Source: Caulobacter sp. Root655 (GTDB taxonomy: Bacteria; Pseudomonadota; Alphaproteobacteria; Caulobacterales; Caulobacteraceae). From it: a stretch of 64,000 nucleotides of DNA. The notes beneath the pieces are model-generated. The model was not told where the DNA came from and ran no database searches. It saw nothing but the letters and a program-made list of their open reading frames with translations. Shown here one piece after another: positions 55,335 to 63,093 of the stretch; the stretch's first letter is position 1; every line of letters starts with the position of its first letter. The stretch spans positions 560,780-624,779 of the forward strand of contig NZ_LMHC01000001.1 of the NCBI RefSeq assembly GCF_001427665.1, written 5' to 3'. Made by a program: the position numbers and the translations under genes.

Positions 55335-55370
55335 CGTCGATCACAACGAGAAAAGTCTGGGAGAAACCTC

Positions 55371-56345
55371 ATGGCCGACCGCATCAAATCGCCCTTCGGG
55401 GCCTATACGCCAGCCCGCGACGTGGTCGCCGGCCATGACCTGACCGGCAAGGTCGCCATCGTCACCGGCGGGGCCACCGGCATCGGCGTCGAGACCGCCC
55501 GGGCCCTGGCCGAGGCTGGGGCCGAGGTGGTGATCGCCGTCCGCAAACCCGACCTGGCCGAAGCCGCCGTCGCCGACATCGCCAGGACGGCCAAGGGTAA
55601 GGTCAGCTGGTCGATGCTCGACCTTTCCAGCTTCAAGTCGATCCGCGCCTTCGCGCAGCGCTGGGGCGACCGGCCGCTGAACCTGCTGATCAACAACGCC
55701 GGCGTCATGGCCTGCCCGCTCGCCTATACCGAGGACGGGCTGGAGATGCAGATCGGCACGAACCACTTCGGCCACTTCCTGCTGTCGGTGCTGCTGGCGC
55801 CGAACCTGGTCGCCGCCGCCAAGGCGTCCGGAAAGTCGTCGCGCGTGGTGTCGCTGTCGTCGATCGGCCACCGCCGAAGCCCGATGAATTTCGACGACCC
55901 GAACTTCCGGAACCGGCCCTACGACAAGTGGGAAAGCTATGGCCAGGCCAAGACCGCCAACGCCCTGTTCGCGGTCGGCTTCAACGCGCGGTTCAAGGGC
56001 TTGGCGGAGGATGGGGGCGTGTTCGCCAACGCCGTCATGCCCGGCGGCATCATGACCCCGCTGCAACGTCACCTGCCGATCGAGGAGCAGCGGGCGCTGG
56101 GCTGGATCGACGAGAACGGCAAGGTGCGCGACGGCTTCAAGACGCCCGAGCAGGGCGCCTCGACCAGCGTCTGGGCGGCGGTCGGCGATGAACTGGAAGG
56201 CGTCGGCGGCCTCTATCTGGAAGACCTGGCCCAGGCCGCGCCCTGGACCAAGGAGGCCGGATGGTCCGGCGTCATGCCCTACGCGCTCGATCCCGAACAG
56301 GCCGACCGGCTGTGGGCGCTGTCGGTCGAGACCACCGGGGCCTGA
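55371..56345 (+). CDS. Short-chain dehydrogenase/reductase
   Basis: 324 residues. Cofactor loop VTGGATGIGVETARALAEAG; NNAGVM; catalytic Ser in VVSLSSIGHRR; catalytic pair Tyr/Lys in SYGQAKTANALF. It resembles retinol-dehydrogenase-type SDRs that act on hydrophobic alcohols or ketones. It follows the DUF3995 gene by 36 bases, so it may belong to the marR operon. Followed by a family F repeat. Confidence 0.9.
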   Translation: MADRIKSPFGAYTPARDVVAGHDLTGKVAIVTGGATGIGVETARALAEAGAEVVIAVRKPDLAEAAVADIARTAKGKVSWSMLDLSSFKSIRAFAQRWGDRPLNLLINNAGVMACPLAYTEDGLEMQIGTNHFGHFLLSVLLAPNLVAAAKASGKSSRVVSLSSIGHRRSPMNFDDPNFRNRPYDKWESYGQAKTANALFAVGFNARFKGLAEDGGVFANAVMPGGIMTPLQRHLPIEEQRALGWIDENGKVRDGFKTPEQGASTSVWAAVGDELEGVGGLYLEDLAQAAPWTKEAGWSGVMPYALDPEQADRLWALSVETTGA

Positions 56346-56348
56346 AAT

Positions 56349-56434
56349 CCTCGCCCTTCGACAGGCTCAGGGTGAGGATTTCTCCTGAACCGGCGTATCA
56401 CTAGCCCTCATCCTGAGCTTGTCGAAGGACGAGG
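56349..56434. repeat. Palindromic repeat, family F
   Basis: Arms CCTCGCCCTTCGACAGGCTC and the imperfect complement GAGCTTGTCGAAGGACGAGG, with inner AGGGTGAGGA / CCTCATCCTGA. One full copy in the window; a fragment (AGTCCTGTCGAAGGG) lies upstream of purA near 27625. Confidence 0.75.
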
Positions 56435-56479
56435 CCGCCGCCGCCGCCCCCTGCCGGACCCTCTTCAAAGGAGCTTTCC

Positions 56480-57337
56480 ATGAGCCTGAACGGCAAGACC
56501 CTGTTCATCACCGGCGCCTCGCGCGGCATCGGCCTGGCCATCGCCCTGCGGGCGGCCCGTGACGGCGCCAACATCGTGATCGCCGCCAAGACCGCCGACC
56601 CGCACCCCAAGCTGCCCGGCACCATCTACACCGCCGCCGCCGAGATCGAGGCGGCCGGCGGCAAGGCCCTGCCGCTGATCGTCGACGTGCGCGAGGAAGC
56701 CAGCGTCCAGGCCGCCGTCGACAAGGCCGTGGAAACGTTCGGCGGCATCGATATCTGCGTCAACAACGCCTCGGCGATCTCGCTCACCGGCACGCTGTCG
56801 ACCGACATGAAGCGCTACGACCTGATGCACCAGATCAACGGGCGCGGCACGTTCCTGACCTCGAGGATCTGCCTGCCGCACCTGAAGAAGGCGGCCAATC
56901 CGCACGTTCTGGCCCTGTCGCCGCCGCTGGACATCAAGCCGCGCTGGTTCGCGCCGCACGTCGCCTATTCGATGGCCAAGTACAATATGAGCCTGTGCAT
57001 GCTGGGCATGGCCGAGGAGTTCCGGGCCGACGGCGTGGCCTTCAACGCCCTGTGGCCGCGCACCGCCATCGCCACCGCCGCCATCCAGTTCGCCCTGGCC
57101 GGCGCGGAGGGCCTCAAGCACTGCCGCACGGTCGAGATCATGGCCGACGCGGCCCACGCCATGTTCCTCAAGCCCTCGCGTGAGTTCACCAGCCAGTTCG
57201 TGATCGACGACACGTTCCTGTACGGCGAGGGCGTGCGCGACTTCGACCAGTACCGGGTGGACCCGACCGCGACCCTGATGCCGGACTTCTTCGTGCCGGA
57301 GGACAGCGTCCCGCCGCCGGGAGTGGTGATCGGGTAG
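56480..57337 (+). CDS. SDR family oxidoreductase (HSDL2-like)
   Basis: 285 residues. ITGASRGIGLAIALRAARDG binds NAD(P); the family block TADPHPKLPGTIYTAAAEIE is characteristic of hydroxysteroid-dehydrogenase-like (HSDL2) proteins. NNASAI and VAYSMAKYNMSLCMLGMAEE carry the catalytic Tyr/Lys. Probably acts on acyl or steroid-like substrates. It ends with a clear terminator ahead of the fic gene, closing the marR-crotonase-SDR-SDR run. Confidence 0.9.
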   Translation: MSLNGKTLFITGASRGIGLAIALRAARDGANIVIAAKTADPHPKLPGTIYTAAAEIEAAGGKALPLIVDVREEASVQAAVDKAVETFGGIDICVNNASAISLTGTLSTDMKRYDLMHQINGRGTFLTSRICLPHLKKAANPHVLALSPPLDIKPRWFAPHVAYSMAKYNMSLCMLGMAEEFRADGVAFNALWPRTAIATAAIQFALAGAEGLKHCRTVEIMADAAHAMFLKPSREFTSQFVIDDTFLYGEGVRDFDQYRVDPTATLMPDFFVPEDSVPPPGVVIG

Positions 57338-57342
57338 GTTCC

Positions 57343-57367
57343 AAGTTCGCAAATAGCGAACTTTTTT
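57343..57367 (+). terminator. Intrinsic terminator after the SDR gene
   Basis: Eight-bp stem AAGTTCGC / GCGAACTT with a five-base loop (AAATA), followed by TTTT. It lies six bases after the SDR stop. Confidence 0.88.
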
Positions 57368-57428
57368 ACACGTCGCACTCATCGTGTTAAAAAAAACGCG
57401 ATCCTTTAACATGAGGAATGCGACGTGT
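57368..57428 (+). promoter_or_regulatory. Operator-like inverted repeat over the fic start
   Basis: Two 24-base arms (57368-57391 and 57405-57428) match as inverted repeats at 21 of 24 positions, with a 13-base spacer. Each arm itself holds an inverted pair of CGTGTTAAA-type half-sites, giving four half-sites in total. The right arm covers the ribosome-binding site and GTG start of fic. It is the sole control region of the gene, so binding there would block both transcription and translation. Confidence 0.75.
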
Positions 57429-58528
57429 TAAAGTCGATCTACACCATTCCCGCTTTGCCGCCGACGGCAGAACTCGAAACCGTGGCGGTGCTTCGTGAAG
57501 CCGCGCGGGCTCACCGCTACTTGGCGGAATTGAAGGGGCGGGCCACGGCTATCCCCAACCAGGGCATCTTGATCGACACCCTGTCGCTCCAGGAGGCGCG
57601 GGCGAGTTCGGAAATCGAGAACATCGTCACGACCCAGGACGAGATGTTCCAGGCAACGCTCTTTCCCGACAGTCCCGATGGCGGGCCGGCCAAAGAAGTC
57701 GCGCTTTATCGCGACGCATTGAAGCGCGGCTACGACCGGCTCGCCGAAACTCAGGGCCTGCTGACCAACAACACGATCATCGAGATGTTCCAGGTGCTCA
57801 AGCGCACCACAGGCGAGTTCCGGGCGACGCCGGGAACGGCGCTACGCAACGACGCGTCTGGCGAGATCGTCTATGTGCCGCCACAGGATCGCGCCGCGAT
57901 CGTCAAACACATGACGGCGCTGGAGCGCTTCCTGAACGACGAAGCCGACAGTGACTTGGATCCGTTGATAAAAATGGCCCTGATCCATCATCAGTTCGAG
58001 AGTATCCATCCATTTCCTGATGGTAACGGCCGGATCGGGCGCATCCTGAACGTTCTCTACCTGACCAAGGTCGGCTTGCTCGACATTCCGATCCTGTATC
58101 TCAGTCGCTACATCAACGCGCACAAGGCCGAATACTACCGTCTACTGCAGGCCGTGCGGGACGACGGACAGTGGGAGGAATGGCTGCTCTACATGCTGCG
58201 GGCCGTGGCGGAGACCGCGCGGCAAACCCTGGAATTGGTCCAAGGCGTGGGCGAACTGATGGCTGAATATAAACGGCTCATTCGAACGAACCACGCGCGA
58301 ATCTATTCGCAGGACCTGCTCAACAACCTGTTCCGTCACCCGTATACGCGCATTGATTTCGTTCTGAAGGAACTGGGTGTCGTCCGGCAGACGGCCGCCA
58401 GTTACCTGGACGAGCTGGCGGCGGCGGGGTTGCTGGAGAAACACAGCCAAGGCCGCAACAACTATTACGTCAACAAGCCGCTGGTTGGGCTTCTGTTGCG
58501 GATGTCCGATGCGAAAGGCGCGCGATAG
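57425..58528 (+). CDS. Fic-domain AMP transferase with inhibitory helix and winged-helix tail
   Basis: 367 residues. Fic motif HPFPDGNGRIGR (His195-Arg206) is complete, so it should transfer AMP from ATP to protein hydroxyls. The inhibitory motif SSEIEN (Ser61-Asn66) fits [ST]xxxE[GN] and places it in class II, with the inhibitory helix before the Fic core. The C-terminal ~100 residues form a winged-helix-like domain (DFVLKELGVVRQTAASYLDE, LAAAGLLEKHSQGRNNYYVN) that probably binds the operator covering its own start. GTG 57425 follows GAGGA. Confidence 0.92.
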   Translation: MLKSIYTIPALPPTAELETVAVLREAARAHRYLAELKGRATAIPNQGILIDTLSLQEARASSEIENIVTTQDEMFQATLFPDSPDGGPAKEVALYRDALKRGYDRLAETQGLLTNNTIIEMFQVLKRTTGEFRATPGTALRNDASGEIVYVPPQDRAAIVKHMTALERFLNDEADSDLDPLIKMALIHHQFESIHPFPDGNGRIGRILNVLYLTKVGLLDIPILYLSRYINAHKAEYYRLLQAVRDDGQWEEWLLYMLRAVAETARQTLELVQGVGELMAEYKRLIRTNHARIYSQDLLNNLFRHPYTRIDFVLKELGVVRQTAASYLDELAAAGLLEKHSQGRNNYYVNKPLVGLLLRMSDAKGAR

Positions 58529-58861
58529 CTATCTTCGCATCTTCCGCGCCGCCGCCACCGCGATCGAGCGCCGGGCCCATTCCACCAGCTGATCAGGCTC
58601 GTCCAGCGCCTCGGCTGGGGCCGACCAGTAGGCCATGGGCTTGGCGTCGGCGAACGGGCAGAAGGGATGGCTGCCGGCCGCCACGAAGTCCGGCCGCAGG
58701 GCCTCGTCGCCCTTGAGGTAGAGCGTGTCGTCGTCGATCACGGCGAAGAACAGGCCTTGGGCGTAGAGCCCGACTCCGCCGAACATCTTGCGCGAGGTCA
58801 GCGGTCCGACCGGGGCCAGCTGTTCGAGCACGAAATCCAGATAGTCCGAAGAGACCGCCAT
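58529..58861 (-). CDS. TfoX N-terminal-domain protein
   Basis: 110 residues matching the TfoX_N family: YLDFVLEQLAPVGPLTSRKM, FGGVGLYAQGLFFAVIDDDT and LYLKGDEALRP. In Gammaproteobacteria TfoX controls competence, but stand-alone N-terminal domains are widespread and uncharacterised. ATG 58861 overlaps the ATG of the divergent acetyltransferase gene within CATG. It converges with fic, with adjacent 3' ends. Confidence 0.88.
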   Translation of the reverse strand: MAVSSDYLDFVLEQLAPVGPLTSRKMFGGVGLYAQGLFFAVIDDDTLYLKGDEALRPDFVAAGSHPFCPFADAKPMAYWSAPAEALDEPDQLVEWARRSIAVAAARKMRR

Positions 58862-59351
58862 GCCCGTCACCACCAAAGTCACTGTTAGGCCCGCCGTCCC
58901 GACCGACAGCGCCCTGATCTATCAGTTCGTTCGCGACCTGGCGGAATACGAAAAACTGCTCGACGCGGTCGAGGCGACGGAAAACGACATGACCGCCGCG
59001 CTGTTTGGCGAAAATCCGCGCGCCTTCTGCGACATCGCCGAGCTCGACGGCCAGCCGGTGGGGTTCGCCCTGTGGTTCTACAACTACTCGACCTTCGTCG
59101 GCCGGCACGGGATCTATCTGGAGGACCTGTTCGTGCGGCCCTCGGCGCGGGGCAGCGGGGCCGGCAAGGCGCTGCTGGCGGGCCTGGCGCGGCGCTGCGT
59201 CGACGAGAAGCTGGGCCGGCTGGAATGGGCCGTGCTCGACTGGAACGCCCCGTCGATCGCCTTCTATGACAGCCTCGGGGCGGCGGCGCTGGACGACTGG
59301 ATCGTGCGGCGGATGACGGGGGAGGCGTTGGCGAGGCTGGCCAACAGCTGA
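58860..59351 (+). CDS. GNAT acetyltransferase, diamine/thialysine type
   Basis: 163 residues with a GNAT fold. VRPAVPTDSALIYQFVRDLA and EYEKLLDAVEATENDMTAAL match spermidine/thialysine N-acetyltransferases; the acetyl-CoA loop is VRPSARGSGAGKALLAGLAR, and WNAPSIAFYDSLGAA is the C-terminal signature. Probably acetylates a diamine or lysine analogue. ATG 58860 has GAAGAG upstream, inside the opposite TfoX gene. Confidence 0.9.
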   Translation: MPVTTKVTVRPAVPTDSALIYQFVRDLAEYEKLLDAVEATENDMTAALFGENPRAFCDIAELDGQPVGFALWFYNYSTFVGRHGIYLEDLFVRPSARGSGAGKALLAGLARRCVDEKLGRLEWAVLDWNAPSIAFYDSLGAAALDDWIVRRMTGEALARLANS

Positions 59352-59355
59352 CATC

Positions 59356-59478
59356 CAAAAACGGTTGTCATCCCGGACAAGGCCCACAGGGCCGCCGATC
59401 CGGGACCGACGCGTGAGCGCCGCGCTTCCGGCGGTCCCGGGTCTTCGCTTCGCTACGCCCGGGATGACAACCGTTTTT
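59356..59478. repeat. Palindromic repeat, family C copy 5, possible bidirectional terminator
   Basis: Arms AAAACGGTTGTCATCCCGG and CCGGGATGACAACCGTTTTT extend the family C repeat into A/T tails on both sides. It fills the gap between the convergent acetyltransferase and MFS genes and has T-runs in both directions. Confidence 0.85.
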
Positions 59479-59496
59479 TGAGCGGACCTTTCAGGC

Positions 59497-60783
59497 CTAC
59501 TCCAGCCGGTCCGCCTTGCGCAGCGCCGGGAACATCCGCGCCCAGGCCCCGGTGACGATCAGCGCCCCGACCCCACCGAACACCGCCGCACCCACGGGGC
59601 CGAGGAACCGCGCCGCGACGCCGCTCTCGAACTCGCCCAGCTCGTTGGAGGCGCTGATGAACAGGCCCGAGACGGCGGCGACGCGGCCGCGCATCGGGTC
59701 GGGGGTGACCAATTGCACCAGGGTCTGGCGGATATAGACCGAGACCATGTCGGCCGCGCCCAGCACGGCCAGCGCGCCGACCGACAGCCAGACCAGCTTG
59801 GACAGGCCAAAGACGATGGTGGCGATCGCGAACACCGCCACGGCGCCGAACATCAGCATCCCGGCCCGCCGGCGGATCTGGTGGCTGGCCAGATAGACCG
59901 CCACCAGGGTCGCGCCCACGGCCGGGGCGGCGCGCAGCATGCCGAAGCCGTCGGGGCCCACGTGCAGCACGTCGCGGGCGAACACCGGCAGCAGGGCCGT
60001 GGCCCCGCCCAGCAGCACGGCGAACAGGTCCAGCGAGATCGAGCCGAAGACGATCTTGTTGCGCCAGGTATAGACCAGGCCCTCCTTGATCAGGGTCCAG
60101 CGCGAGCCCGGTTGCACCACCGGCTTGGTCGAGCCCCTGATGCCCAGCAGCAGCAGGCCGGCGACCAGGAACAGGACGACCGAGGTCCCGAAGGCCGTGG
60201 CCGTCGAGACGGCGATCAGCAGGCCGCCCAGAGCCGGGCCGATGATCGAGGCGCTCTGCCACGACAGCGAGTTCCAGGCGATGGCGCGCGGCAACAGCGG
60301 GCGGGGCACCAGCATCGGGCCCATGGCGCTGGAGGCCGGCGACAGGAAGGCGCGGCCCGCACCGAACAGCACGGCGATGGCGAAGATCGGCCACAGCGCC
60401 GTGTGCCCCGACCAGGCTAGCAGGCCCAGGCCCGCGGCGCAGAGGATGTCGACCCCGATGGCGGCGGTCATGATCGCCTTGCGGTCGTGGCGGTCGGCGG
60501 TCTCGCCGGCGGTCAGGGCCAGGAAGAACAGCGGGATGAACTGGGCCAGGCCGACCATGCCCAGCAGGAAGGCCCCCTGGCCCTCGCTGTGGCCGGTCTC
60601 GCGGGCCAGCACATAGACCTGCCAGCCGATCGTCACCCCCTGGATCTGCACCGCCAGGGTGGAGACGAAGCGCGCGGCCCAGAAGAACAGGAAGTCGTTC
60701 TGCCTGAGCAGGGCGCGCATCGAGGTGTCCGGCGTCTCGACGGCGGACGGGACGGAGTCGGGGTCGGGGGGAAGGTCGGTCAT
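59497..60783 (-). CDS. MFS transporter (EntS-like)
   Basis: 428 residues with about 12 hydrophobic segments. NDFLFFWAARFVSTLAVQIQ, LVGLAQFIPLFFLALTAGET, ADRHDRKAIM (the MFS loop 2-3 motif) and RQTLVQLVTPDPMRGRVAAV place it in the enterobactin-exporter/macrolide-efflux group (MFS_3). Exports a small molecule of unknown nature. Start ATG 60783. Divergent from the GNAT gene at 61045. Confidence 0.9.
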   Translation of the reverse strand: MTDLPPDPDSVPSAVETPDTSMRALLRQNDFLFFWAARFVSTLAVQIQGVTIGWQVYVLARETGHSEGQGAFLLGMVGLAQFIPLFFLALTAGETADRHDRKAIMTAAIGVDILCAAGLGLLAWSGHTALWPIFAIAVLFGAGRAFLSPASSAMGPMLVPRPLLPRAIAWNSLSWQSASIIGPALGGLLIAVSTATAFGTSVVLFLVAGLLLLGIRGSTKPVVQPGSRWTLIKEGLVYTWRNKIVFGSISLDLFAVLLGGATALLPVFARDVLHVGPDGFGMLRAAPAVGATLVAVYLASHQIRRRAGMLMFGAVAVFAIATIVFGLSKLVWLSVGALAVLGAADMVSVYIRQTLVQLVTPDPMRGRVAAVSGLFISASNELGEFESGVAARFLGPVGAAVFGGVGALIVTGAWARMFPALRKADRLE

Positions 60784-60852
60784 CGGGGCGGGACCATGTC
60801 CTCCACCGAGCGCTGCCGCAATCGCGTTTCTCTTATGCGAGCGTTGAATTTA

Positions 60853-60881
60853 TTGACGCAGCGCGCCCCAGGCCCTATTTC
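60853..60881 (+). promoter_or_regulatory. Candidate sigma70 promoter with long leader
   Basis: TTGACG, 17 bases, TATTTC, reading toward the acetyltransferase at 61045. It would give a leader of about 155 bases that is GC-rich with CGCGGACCGGAGTCCGCG-type inverted repeats. No known riboswitch was recognised. Confidence 0.4.
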
Positions 60882-61044
60882 GCGCCCCTCTGGAAACAAG
60901 GGATGCGCCGCCGATGCGACGCCTGCGACGAACCTGCGCCGCGCGGACCGGAGTCCGCGACTAACCGCCCTGGTGTCGGCGGCCGTCTCGGCCGCGTCAC
61001 GAACCGGGGCTATGCCCCCTTTCGTGTCCGGATATCCCAAGTTC

Positions 61045-61560
61045 ATGCCGTCTTCCGTCCTGCCTCAACCCGTCCCGCCGTCCGTTCTCGTCGAACGGCC
61101 CGAGCACGCCCGCGCCGTCGAGGTGCTGGTCGACCGCGCCTTCGGCCCCGGCCGCTTCGCCAAGTCGTCGGAGCGCCTGCGCGAGGGCGCCCGCAAGCTG
61201 GACGACTGCTCGTTCGTCGCCCTCAGCGATGGCCGGGTGATCGGCAGCGTCCGCCTGTGGCCGGTCAGCGTGGGCGGCCAGCCCGTCGCCTTCCTGGGCC
61301 CGCTGGCGGTCGACGCCACCGAGCGCAGCCACGGCCTGGGGCAGGCCCTGGTCGAGGCCGCCTGCGCCGCGGCGACCAGGGCGGGATGGCGCGCGGTGCT
61401 GCTGGTCGGCGACGCGCCCTATTTCGGCCGGATCGGCTTCTCGGCCGGACCGGCGGCCCAGGCGACCATGCCCGGTCCCGCCGACCAGCGCCGGGTGCTG
61501 GTCAAGGCGCTGGTCGAGGGCGGCGACGCGGGCCTGGTGGGACCGATCCTGAAGGGGTGA
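61045..61560 (+). CDS. GNAT acetyltransferase (YhbS-like)
   Basis: 171 residues. Resembles the YhbS-type GNAT group: VERPEHARAVEVLVDRAFGP, RLREGARKLDDCSFVALSDG and GPLAVDATERSHGLGQALVE (acetyl-CoA loop), then APYFGRIGFSAGP. Substrate unknown. The ATG at 61045 lacks a strong Shine-Dalgarno; the open frame extends upstream but shows no protein-like content there. Confidence 0.85.
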   Translation: MPSSVLPQPVPPSVLVERPEHARAVEVLVDRAFGPGRFAKSSERLREGARKLDDCSFVALSDGRVIGSVRLWPVSVGGQPVAFLGPLAVDATERSHGLGQALVEAACAAATRAGWRAVLLVGDAPYFGRIGFSAGPAAQATMPGPADQRRVLVKALVEGGDAGLVGPILKG

Positions 61561-61569
61561 CGGCCCCAA

Positions 61570-61708
61570 AGCCTCCCCCTGTGGGGGAGGTGTCGGCGTA
61601 GCCGACGGTGGGGGGAGTGGTCGGCAGGCGACCAGATCTACGATCATTGATCGTAAAACTCCCCCCCCACCGATCGCTGCGCGATCGCCTCCCCCACAGG
61701 GGGAGGGC
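61570..61708. repeat. Palindromic repeat, family A copy 5
   Basis: Arms AGCCTCCCCCTGTGGGGGAG and CCTCCCCCACAGGGGGAGG, inner CGGTGGGGGGAGT / CTCCCCCCCCACCG. Lies between the acetyltransferase and the DUF1285 gene. Confidence 0.88.
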
Positions 61709-61753
61709 GAGCCACCGCTTGAGCCGGCGACCGGCTTGCCCTACCTGAAGCCC

Positions 61754-62326
61754 ATGACCGCCGATCCCGCCCCTTCCGGCCTCGCAGGCGTCACCGCCGC
61801 GGCAAAGACCGCCGGCGAACGCGGCCTGCCGCCGGTGCACCTGTGGCATCCGGAGCATTGCGGCGAGATCGACATCCGCATCCGCAAGGACGGGGTGTGG
61901 TTCCACGAGGGCACGCCGATCGGCCGCGAGGCGCTGGTGCGCCTGTTCTCGACCGTGCTGCGGCTGGACCCCGACGGCTACCACCTGGTCACCCCGGTCG
62001 AGAAGCTGCGGATCCAGGTCGAGGACGCGCCGTTCATCGCCACGCGCGTGGATCAGGATGGAGACGTCCTGCGCTTCGAGACCAATGTCGGCGACGTGGT
62101 CGAGGCGGGGCCCGACAACGCCATCCGCGTCGAGACCGACGCCGCGAGCGGCGAGCCGCGACCCTATCTGCACGTCCGGCGCGGCCTGGAGGCCCTGATC
62201 GCCCGGCCGGTGTTCTACGAACTGGTCGAGCTGGCCGCCGAGCGCGACACCCCCGAGGGGCCACGCCTGGGCGTCGCCTCGAACGGGGCCTGGTTCCCGA
62301 TCGCTCCGGCGGGGGCGCACCGATGA
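61754..62326 (+). CDS. DUF1285 protein
   Basis: 190 residues. WHPEHCGEIDIRIRKDGVWF, HEGTPIGREALVRLFSTVLR and YHLVTPVEKLRIQVEDAPF are the DUF1285 signature; the fold is known but the function is not. Start ATG 61754 (MTADPAPSG). Its stop overlaps the Nudix gene by ATGA; in many Alphaproteobacteria these two precede cca, as here, suggesting a shared role in RNA or coenzyme housekeeping. Confidence 0.88.
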   Translation: MTADPAPSGLAGVTAAAKTAGERGLPPVHLWHPEHCGEIDIRIRKDGVWFHEGTPIGREALVRLFSTVLRLDPDGYHLVTPVEKLRIQVEDAPFIATRVDQDGDVLRFETNVGDVVEAGPDNAIRVETDAASGEPRPYLHVRRGLEALIARPVFYELVELAAERDTPEGPRLGVASNGAWFPIAPAGAHR

Positions 62327-62967
62327 GCCTGACCCGTGACCAGCGCCGCGCCTGGATCGCCAGCCGCCTGGACCCGATCGGCGAGTACGACCCCAGCCTC
62401 GACGCCGCGCGCTCGGACTACGACCTCAATCCCGGCATGCGGCCCGACAATCCCCACGCCCTGCGCCCGGCCGCCGTGCTGGTCGGGCTGGTCGAGCATG
62501 ACGACGGCATGACGGTGCTGCTGACCCGCCGCGCCGACACCCTGCGCAGCCACACCGGCCAGATCGCCTTCCCCGGCGGTCGCTGCGACCCGGGCGAGAC
62601 ACCGTGGGAGACCGCCCTGCGCGAGGCCCAGGAAGAGGTGAACCTGGACCCGTCGTTCGTCACCCTGGCCGGCCTGCTGCACGGCTACCGCACGGTGACC
62701 GGTTTCCACGTCACCCCGGTGGTCGGCTTCATCGACCCGGCCGCCACCTTCGAGGCCAGCCCCGACGAGGTGGCCGACGTGTTCGAGACGCCGTTCTCGT
62801 TCCTGATGGACCCGGGCAACCACCAGCGCCAGCATCGCGACCTGCCGGACGGCGAGCGGCGGTTCTTCTACGCCATGCCGTGGAACGAGCGTTTCATTTG
62901 GGGCGCGACAGCGGGCATGTTGCGGGCGCTTTATGAGCGGCTGCATGGCGAAGAGGCCGTCGCCTGA
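62323..62967 (+). CDS. Nudix hydrolase, CoA pyrophosphatase type
   Basis: 214 residues. The CoA-pyrophosphatase signature LLTRRADTLRSHTGQIAFPG precedes the Nudix box GGRCDPGETPWETALREAQE, then EVNLDP. The final box Gly is replaced by Asn, but the metal-binding REAQEE is intact. Such enzymes cleave CoA to 3',5'-ADP and phosphopantetheine. Start ATG 62323 overlaps the DUF1285 stop. Followed after 126 bases by cca. Confidence 0.9.
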   Translation: MSLTRDQRRAWIASRLDPIGEYDPSLDAARSDYDLNPGMRPDNPHALRPAAVLVGLVEHDDGMTVLLTRRADTLRSHTGQIAFPGGRCDPGETPWETALREAQEEVNLDPSFVTLAGLLHGYRTVTGFHVTPVVGFIDPAATFEASPDEVADVFETPFSFLMDPGNHQRQHRDLPDGERRFFYAMPWNERFIWGATAGMLRALYERLHGEEAVA

Positions 62968-63093
62968 GCGTCGCCGTCCTGTGGGATGCTCGATCAACAG
63001 ATTGCGGGCCGGTCCGGCTTGCTGGTTTGAAATATTCGTTTGAAATGCGTGACCCCGCGCAGACGGGGGGCGTGGCGTGTACGGGGGAATGGC

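Noticed and set aside
63025..63046. Direct repeat GTTTGAAAT twice, 13 bases apart, upstream of cca
   Set aside because: Two short AT-rich copies without a known binding protein; may simply be part of the promoter.
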